DNA of 64,000 nt from Amycolatopsis sp. A133. GTDB taxonomy: Bacteria > Actinomycetota > Actinomycetes > Mycobacteriales > Pseudonocardiaceae. Under the pieces are notes generated by a model. That model saw nothing but the letters and a program-made list of their open reading frames with translations. It made no database searches and was not told the DNA's origin. Positions 56,617-64,000 of this stretch are shown piece by piece. Where the stretch lies: the NCBI RefSeq assembly GCF_031082405.1, contig NZ_JAVHJU010000034.1:62001-126000 (forward strand). The letters are read 5' to 3'. Position numbers and translations under genes: made by a program. Positions within the stretch are counted from its first letter, which is position 1; each line of letters opens with the position of its first letter.

Positions 56617-57876
56617 TCAAGCATGTTCGGCGCGTGCGGCTTCTTTGTCGATCCATCGACCCGGATCGCCCGCCACGGCCCGCGCCCACAGCGCCGCCAG
56701 CGGCAGCGTGAGCACGATCCCGATGACGCCGAAGATCCCGACGGTGCTGTGCGGGGTCAGCTGATCCGCGAGCACGCCGCCGATCAGCGGGCTGACGCCC
56801 ATCATCGTGGTCAGGCCCGTGTTGGACAGGCCCATCACCTGCGCCCGCTGCTCGTCGGGCACGGCCAGGGTCAGTGACGCGGTCGCCTGCAGCAGGCAGA
56901 CCGTGCCCAGGCCGCCGGACACGACGAACAGGACGATCGACGAGACCGGCCCGGGGTTCAGGAAGCAGAGCACCAGCGGCACGGCGCACAGCGCCGACAG
57001 CGGTCCGATCAGCTTCGGCCGCAGCCGCGCGGGCACCCAGCGCGTGTAGGCGAAGGTCGCGATGACGCTGCCGATCGGGTCGGCCGCGAGCAGCAGGCCG
57101 ATCGCTTCGGGGCCGCCGCCCGCAGCCGAGACGTACGGCGCGGCGATGCCCTCGTAGACCGGCAGGAGCCCCATCAGCCAGGTGAACAGCACCAGCGTCC
57201 GCAGCGGGGAGCTCGCGAAGGCCGTCCGGCCACCCCCGCCGAGCGTCGCGAAGAAGGACTTGCGCTGCTCACCGGTCGCCGCGGCCGGCCGGGCGCGGAG
57301 GCCGAAGCGCACGAAGAGGGCCGACAGCACGAACGTGGCGGCGTCGATGATCAAGGCCACGTGCGGGTCGAGGGCGATCAGCAGCGCGCCGCCGCCGGCG
57401 AACCCGAGCAGCTGGGCGCTCTGCACGGTCATGCTCCGGATGCCCATCCCGACGACGAACCGGTCGCCTTCGAGCACCTGCGGCAGCAGCGCCAGCTGGG
57501 ACGCCTTGAACGGCGGGTTGACCAGGGAGACGCCGCCGACCAGCACGCACATCAGCCAGAACGGCATGCCGGGCAGGGCGACCAGCAGGATCAGGCCGGC
57601 CCGCAGCAGGTCGACGACCACCATCACGCTGCGGCGCGGGAAGCGGTCGGCGAAGCCGGTCAGGAAGATGCCGCCCAGCAGCGACGGCGCGTAGGTCAGG
57701 GCGTACGTCAGGCCGGTGAGGGTGGCCGAGTTCGTCCCGGTGAACACGAGGATGGACAGCGCGACCCTGGCCAGCTGGTCGCCGGCGATCGAGAGCAGTT
57801 CCCCGAACCACAGCGCCCGGAACTCGGCGACCCCGAACACCTCGCGGAACGTGACGCGATCCGGCGGTGCTGCCAT
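56617..57876 (-). CDS. MFS exporter
   Basis: 419-residue, 12-helix major-facilitator protein of the MFS_3/enterobactin-exporter-like or DHA3 type (VFGVAEFRALWFGELLSIAGDQLARVALSILVF). ATG 57876 with GGGAGA upstream is preferred to the longer frame. A 460-base gap lies upstream. Substrate unknown. DHA3 proteins include siderophore exporters, but no iron box is seen here. Confidence 0.87.
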   Translation of the reverse strand: MAAPPDRVTFREVFGVAEFRALWFGELLSIAGDQLARVALSILVFTGTNSATLTGLTYALTYAPSLLGGIFLTGFADRFPRRSVMVVVDLLRAGLILLVALPGMPFWLMCVLVGGVSLVNPPFKASQLALLPQVLEGDRFVVGMGIRSMTVQSAQLLGFAGGGALLIALDPHVALIIDAATFVLSALFVRFGLRARPAAATGEQRKSFFATLGGGGRTAFASSPLRTLVLFTWLMGLLPVYEGIAAPYVSAAGGGPEAIGLLLAADPIGSVIATFAYTRWVPARLRPKLIGPLSALCAVPLVLCFLNPGPVSSIVLFVVSGGLGTVCLLQATASLTLAVPDEQRAQVMGLSNTGLTTMMGVSPLIGGVLADQLTPHSTVGIFGVIGIVLTLPLAALWARAVAGDPGRWIDKEAARAEHA

Positions 57877-58338
57877 GCGTTTTCTCCCGACCTCTTGTGC
57901 AGACCGCGTCCCTCGCACGCATGACCGCCGGTGACAAGACGACCAGTCGGTCATGAGGCAGTCACGGTACGTGAGTTACCCCAGCCAGTGTCCCGTGACT
58001 GTTGGTAAATCTCTAGGTTCTTTCGCTGGTATCCAAGGTGTCACGGAGCTTTCCCGAACGGGTCAGACGATAGCCCGCAGTGTCTGACCGGTGGCTCAGG
58101 AGTCACCAATGGATCATTCCGTACCCCTTGGCCGGTCGCCAGGGGCAAAAGTAGCCACCTCACGTCCGCGAGGCCCCGCGGCCGTTCGACGACCTCGATC
58201 GACGCGCGGACCGGCGCGGGAGGCCCACGGACCCGACCGGGGGATTCGCAGCCGCGGGCGGAGCGGATCGGTCCGGGCCGGGATTCCGCCCTGTGGGAAG
58301 GACGTCCCGCGCCGGACCCCGGGCGTAACTTCGGATTC
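57877..58338. other. Intergenic region with inverted repeats
   Basis: No convincing gene. AGTCACGG (57960-57967) and CCGTGACT (57993-58000) form an exact inverted repeat with a 25-base spacer, and TCACGGTACGTGA is a short palindrome. These may be operators for the MFS gene. From 58120 to 58320 the sequence is ordinary high-GC DNA. TAACTT at 58326-58331 lies 7 bases before the next start. Confidence 0.6.
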
Positions 58339-60222
58339 GTGGCCGACCTCCCGCCGTTCACCCTGGCTGTCGTGGGCGCCGGACCCCGCGGGGTCGGCGT
58401 CCTCGAGCGGCTCGGGGCGAACGCCGGGGAACTGGCCGGCGGACGGCGGCTCGAGGTGCACCTGATCGACCCGTTCCCGCCGGGGCCCGGCCGGGTGTGG
58501 CGCTACGACCAGTCACCGCTGCTGCGGATGAACTCCATGCCCGAGGACGTCACGATGTTCACCGACGACTCGGTGAAGATGGCGGGCCCGGTCCGGCCGG
58601 GGCCCTCGCTGCTGGAGTGGGCGCGGAAGGTGCGGGACGGCCGGCTCGACGCCGAGGTGCCCGCCGACGTCGCCGCCGAGCTGACCGCGCTCGACCCCTT
58701 CGACTTCCCCACCCGGCGCCTGCAGAGCGCCTACCTGACCTGGGTGTACCGGAAGGTCGTCGAAGACCTGCCCGAAAGCATGGACGTCGTCGAGCACGCG
58801 GCCCGCGCGGTCGGGGTGGACGGCTACACCGTCACCCTGTCCGACGGGTCGGCGATCGTGGCGGACGCCGTCGTCTTCACCGTCGGGCACCTCGACGCGG
58901 AACCCGACGATCGGGAGCTCGAACTGGTGGCGTTCGCCGCGCGGCACGGGCTGTCCTACTACCCGGCCGGCTACACCGCCGACGTCGACTACGCGGGCGT
59001 CGAACCGGGCGAAACCGTGCTGGTGCGCGGGTTCGGGCTGGCGTTCGCCGACCTGATGCTGCTGCTGACCGAGGGCCGCGGCGGCCGGTTCGAAGACCTC
59101 CCGTGCGGCGGCCTCCGCTACCACCCGAGCGGCGCCGAGCCGGTGCTGCACGTCGGCTCGCGGCGCGGGGTGCCCTACCACGCGAAGATCGGCTACCGGC
59201 TGCGCGGCAAACCGCCGCGGCTGCCCCGGTTCTTCGACGCCTACGCCATGGACGGGCTGGCCGGGGCCGCCCTCGACTTCCGCGCGGACGTCTGGCCGCT
59301 GATCGCGAAGGAACTCGCCTGGGGCTACTACACCGAGCTGTTCACCGGGCACCCCGACCGCGTCCGGATGGACTTCGCCGTGTTCGCCGACGCCTTCGCC
59401 GACTCGGACTGGGATGCGCCGGCCATGCGGGACCTCATCGCGCGGGCGGTGCCCGCCGAGGCCGACCGGCTCGACCTCGACCGGCTCGACCGGCCGATGG
59501 CGGGCCGCACCTTCGGCACGGCGGAGGAGTTCGGCAAGGAACTGCGCAAGTACGTCGAGGCCGACCTGGCGCGCCGGGCGGACCAGGAGTTCAGCGCCGA
59601 CCTCGGTGCCTTCACGGCGTTGCTGTCGGTGTACGGCCAGCTGCCGGTGCTGGTCCACAAAGGACGGCTCGGTGCCGCGTCGCAGGTGTCCGATATGGAC
59701 GGCTGGTTCCACGGGTTCTTCTCCTACTACGCCAGTGGTCCGCCGCCGCGCCGCCTGGAGGAACTGCTGGCGTTGCACGAAGCCGGGATCGTTTCCTTCG
59801 CCGGTGCCGAACTGCGGGTGACGGCGGAGGGCGGCGTCTTCGTGGCGTCCTCGGCCAGTCACCCCGAGACCGTCGAGGCCCGCACGTTGATCGAAGCGCG
59901 GCTGCCGGGCCCGAGTGTGACCCGCGCGGCGGACGGCCTGCTCAGGCAGCTGCGCGACGCGGGCGAACTGGCCGAAGAGGCGGTGGCGGACCCGGTCACG
60001 GGTGCCCGCCTGTCGTCCGGCCGGATCCACACGCGGGTCTCCGACTCCCGCGTGCTCGACGGCGCCGGACGGCCCCACCCGCACCGGTTCGCGGTCGGTC
60101 CGCACACGAGCGCGCGCTCGACCGCGGCGTTCACGCGGCCGCGGACGAACGCGCTGTCCTTCCGCCAGAACGACGCCGTAGCCCGCGAGATCCTGACGCT
60201 CGTGAGTGGTAAGGCGGGTTAG
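58339..60222 (+). CDS. FAD/NAD(P)-binding protein (PF13454-type)
   Basis: 627-residue flavoprotein-like protein. The N-terminal Rossmann motif is FTLAVVGAGPRGVGVLERLG; RVWRYDQSPLLRMNSMPEDVTMF is typical of the FAD-NAD(P)-binding group that includes HcgA-like and lysine/ornithine-oxygenase-related proteins. ATG is absent; the GTG at 58339 has no ribosome site, and TAACTT 7 bases before it suggests a leaderless transcript. The last residues (VSGKAG) and the stop are encoded by a palindromic repeat. The reaction is unknown. It could be an N-hydroxylase-like enzyme, but the sequence does not prove this. Confidence 0.85.
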   Translation: MADLPPFTLAVVGAGPRGVGVLERLGANAGELAGGRRLEVHLIDPFPPGPGRVWRYDQSPLLRMNSMPEDVTMFTDDSVKMAGPVRPGPSLLEWARKVRDGRLDAEVPADVAAELTALDPFDFPTRRLQSAYLTWVYRKVVEDLPESMDVVEHAARAVGVDGYTVTLSDGSAIVADAVVFTVGHLDAEPDDRELELVAFAARHGLSYYPAGYTADVDYAGVEPGETVLVRGFGLAFADLMLLLTEGRGGRFEDLPCGGLRYHPSGAEPVLHVGSRRGVPYHAKIGYRLRGKPPRLPRFFDAYAMDGLAGAALDFRADVWPLIAKELAWGYYTELFTGHPDRVRMDFAVFADAFADSDWDAPAMRDLIARAVPAEADRLDLDRLDRPMAGRTFGTAEEFGKELRKYVEADLARRADQEFSADLGAFTALLSVYGQLPVLVHKGRLGAASQVSDMDGWFHGFFSYYASGPPPRRLEELLALHEAGIVSFAGAELRVTAEGGVFVASSASHPETVEARTLIEARLPGPSVTRAADGLLRQLRDAGELAEEAVADPVTGARLSSGRIHTRVSDSRVLDGAGRPHPHRFAVGPHTSARSTAAFTRPRTNALSFRQNDAVAREILTLVSGKAG

Positions 60223-60244
60223 AACCCGCCTTACCACTCACGAG
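60199..60244. terminator. 46-bp palindrome, copy 2 (contains both stop codons)
   Basis: Exact 22-bp inverted repeat around AG (arms 60199-60220 and 60223-60244). The inner 20 bp equals copy 1 at 53009; the outer two pairs differ but still pair. The FAD protein ends in it (TAG 60220-60222), and the convergent glycosyltransferase ends in it too (TGA at 60240-60238). Confidence 0.9.
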
Positions 60245-61344
60245 GCCCAGGCGACCAGCTCGGCGAGCACTGCTTCGGGCGCGGGCATGCCCGCGATTTC
60301 GGCCGCGATCCCGCGGGCGACGTCCCGGGCCGCCGGGTCGTCCAGCAGTTCGCGGACCGCCGCTTCGATCGCGTCGATCCGGATCGCCTCGCCCACCAGC
60401 GCCTTCGCCGCGCCGAGCGCCGACAGCGTCTCGGCGTTGGCGAACTGGTCGGCGCCCTGGGGCAGGACCAGCTGGGGCAGGCCGGCGGCGAGCGCGGCGA
60501 GCACCGTGCCCGTGCCGCCGTGGTGCACCACCAGGCCCGCGTGCGCCAGCACCTCGGCCTGCGGCACGAACCCCGCGACCCGCACCCGCTCCGGCAGCTC
60601 GCCCAGCGCCGCGGGGTCCCCGGGACCGACCGCGACGAGCACGTCCACCGGCAGCCGCGACAGGGCGGCGATCGCCCCGCGCAGCACCTGCGTCGCGCCG
60701 AAGGCCACCGTGCCCAGGGTCAGGTACACAAAGCCGTCTCCCGGCAGCGGCGGCAGCGGGACATCGGCGTTGTACTGCGTCGGGCGCATCCGGAACACCT
60801 TCGGCACGGCCGCCGTGCCGGGGTCGCGGACGCTGTCGGGCCAGACGTCGACGCAGGCGTCGCCGAGCATGGCGTCCGCGGGCCGGGTGCCCCAGAGCGG
60901 CGCCAGCCGTTCGGCCGCGATCTCGAGCACCTCCGGCGGCATCGACCGGCCGATCACGAACGAAACGGCCGGGATGCCCGCCTGCTGCGCCAGCGCCCCG
61001 GCGCCGACGTCGCTCTGTTCGTAGACCACCAGGTCCGGCCGCAGCCCGGGCAGCAGCGGCCGCAGATCGGCCATCGTCGCCCGCGGCAGCAGCTCGGCGA
61101 ACATCGTGAGGGCGAGGTCGACGAAGCCGGCGTCCTCGCCGTGCCGCCGCTTGGCCTCGGCCTCCGCGTCGCCGATGGTGATGCCCACGCGGTGCGCCTC
61201 GAAGCCGAGTTGACGCACCTTGGGCACGAACGCCTCGCCGGTGCCGAACACGACCTCGTGGCCGGCGGCTTTCGCCGCGTTCGCCAGTGGCAGCAGGGGA
61301 AAGAGGTGACCGTACGCCGGGCGGCACGTGAAGAGGATCCGCAC
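60238..61344 (-). CDS. GT1-family glycosyltransferase (macrolide-type)
   Basis: 368 residues. N-terminal MRILFTCRPAYGHLFPLLPLANAAKAAGHEVVFGT and C-terminal nucleotide-sugar motif VVHHGGTGTVLAALAAGLPQLVLPQGADQFANAETLSALG are those of GT1 enzymes that glycosylate antibiotics and lipids. GTG start. No sugar-biosynthesis genes are near, so it may add a simple sugar to detoxify or modify a small molecule. The acceptor is unknown. Confidence 0.92.
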   Translation of the reverse strand: MRILFTCRPAYGHLFPLLPLANAAKAAGHEVVFGTGEAFVPKVRQLGFEAHRVGITIGDAEAEAKRRHGEDAGFVDLALTMFAELLPRATMADLRPLLPGLRPDLVVYEQSDVGAGALAQQAGIPAVSFVIGRSMPPEVLEIAAERLAPLWGTRPADAMLGDACVDVWPDSVRDPGTAAVPKVFRMRPTQYNADVPLPPLPGDGFVYLTLGTVAFGATQVLRGAIAALSRLPVDVLVAVGPGDPAALGELPERVRVAGFVPQAEVLAHAGLVVHHGGTGTVLAALAAGLPQLVLPQGADQFANAETLSALGAAKALVGEAIRIDAIEAAVRELLDDPAARDVARGIAAEIAGMPAPEAVLAELVAWAS

Positions 61345-61363
61345 CGCACCGAGCGTACCGTGA

Positions 61364-61993
61364 TCAGCAGCGGTTGAGCATGTCCGTCAGCGCGGTCTTC
61401 TCGGCGGAGTTGATCGTCAGCTTGAACTTGTACTTCACCGCGACCCACATCTTCGCGTAGGTGCACCAGTAGCTCACCAGCGGCGGCTTCCACGCGTCGG
61501 GCGACTTGTCGCCCTTCTCCTGGTTGACGTTGTCGGTCACGGCGATCAGCTGCGGGTCGGTGAGGTCGTTCGCGAACGCCTGGCGCTGCGCGGTCGTCCA
61601 CGACGACGCACCGGTGCGCCACGCGTCGGCCAGCGGCACGACGTGGTCGATGTCCACATCGGACGCCGCGGTCCAGGTCGCGCCGTCGTAGGGGCTGAAC
61701 CACTTGCCGGAGGTCGCGGCGCAGCTCGAGTCGGTCACCACGTTCGTGCCGTCGCGCTTCAGCACCACTTCGCGGGTGTTGCAGCTGCTGCCCTGGTCGA
61801 TCCAGTGCGGGAACTTGTCGCGGCTGTAGCCGGTCTGCGAGCCGTCGGCCTTGACGGTCAGGGTGGCGAGCTCGGACTTCGCCGTGGTGGCCGACGGGAT
61901 GCCCGGCGGGGTCGCGTCCGCGACGCCGGCCAGGGTTCCGGACAGTGCGGCGGTGACGGCGAGGACGGTGAACGAACGACGAACAGCACGCAT
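61364..61993 (-). CDS. Secreted HNH nuclease (DUF1524/GmrSD C-like)
   Basis: 209 residues with a signal peptide (to about residue 27, LSGTLAGVADA). The nuclease core is DVDIDHVVPLADAWRTGASSW followed by NDLTDPQLIAVTDNVNQEKGDKSPDAWKPP, the HNH pattern of the DUF1524 family common in actinobacterial secreted nucleases. Four Cys residues suggest disulfides. Likely degrades extracellular DNA for nutrients. Confidence 0.9.
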   Translation of the reverse strand: MRAVRRSFTVLAVTAALSGTLAGVADATPPGIPSATTAKSELATLTVKADGSQTGYSRDKFPHWIDQGSSCNTREVVLKRDGTNVVTDSSCAATSGKWFSPYDGATWTAASDVDIDHVVPLADAWRTGASSWTTAQRQAFANDLTDPQLIAVTDNVNQEKGDKSPDAWKPPLVSYWCTYAKMWVAVKYKFKLTINSAEKTALTDMLNRC

Positions 61994-62117
61994 CTTGCGG
62001 CCTCCGGGTCAGGTTCGGGACAGTTCACCTTGATCCACGGAAGTGGCGCATACAACACGTATAGGTGACGTTTTGCTGCCCGTCGATGAACACTGCGTGA
62101 TCGTCGGCGGGGGACGG

Positions 62118-64000
<1,883 letters not shown>

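Overview
The window is high-GC actinobacterial DNA. GTG and TTG starts are common, many genes overlap by 4 bases, and there are IdeR/DmdR-type iron boxes, an MbtH protein, an F420-type LLM oxidoreductase and a purA gene. Together these suggest Pseudonocardiales, most likely Amycolatopsis; the genus is an inference, not shown by a marker gene. No rRNA, tRNA, CRISPR array or insertion sequence was seen.

Region 1 (1-28131) is an iron-regulated non-ribosomal peptide (metallophore-type) locus. A FepC/FepD/FepG-like Fe-siderophore importer (minus strand, ATPase cut by the window edge) diverges from a single 6,050-residue NRPS. Iron boxes lie between them, before the binding protein, and before a two-gene ABC exporter. 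The NRPS reads (C remnant)-A-MT-T / C-A-MT-T / C-A-MT-T / C-A-T / C-A-T with no thioesterase. By eye, module 2 has a serine code and module 4 a beta-alanine-like code. The next gene is a PanD-type aspartate decarboxylase that would make beta-alanine. A Tat/lipoprotein binding protein and MbtH follow. The exporter is a heterodimer whose two ATP-binding halves are complementarily degenerate. No ornithine hydroxylase, catechol-forming enzyme or releasing enzyme is present, so further pathway genes probably lie before base 1 or elsewhere.

Region 2 (28.2-34.2 kb) holds mixed accessory genes: a DinB-like protein, a single-chain PheRS-like protein with a fused FDX-ACB domain, a TetR/quinone-oxidoreductase pair, a DHFR-like protein, LysR, and an MBL-fold hydrolase.

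Region 3 (34.2-38 kb) is a complete ssuC-ssuB-ssuA-ssuD sulfonate operon. A nested hairpin lies directly before the first gene, and a strong terminator follows the last.

Region 4 (38-57.9 kb) is a series of small regulator/enzyme units: a DJ-1-like protein, a large membrane protein, IclR, TetR with a clear operator plus MpaB-like and F420 LLM enzymes, an SDR facing a broken TetR gene, an MFS/PLP-lyase operon, a MarR/DHA2-MFS/dienelactone-hydrolase operon, a His-rich metal-binding protein, a secreted lipase facing a TetR, a membrane GGDEF protein and an MFS exporter.

Region 5 (58.3-64 kb) has an FAD/NAD(P)-binding protein and a glycosyltransferase that both end inside one palindrome, a secreted HNH nuclease, a DAGK-like protein and purA (cut at the right edge). 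Two near-identical 46-bp palindromes (53.0 and 60.2 kb), a palindrome inside the NRPS, and a 21-bp tandem repeat point to dispersed repeat families in this genome.
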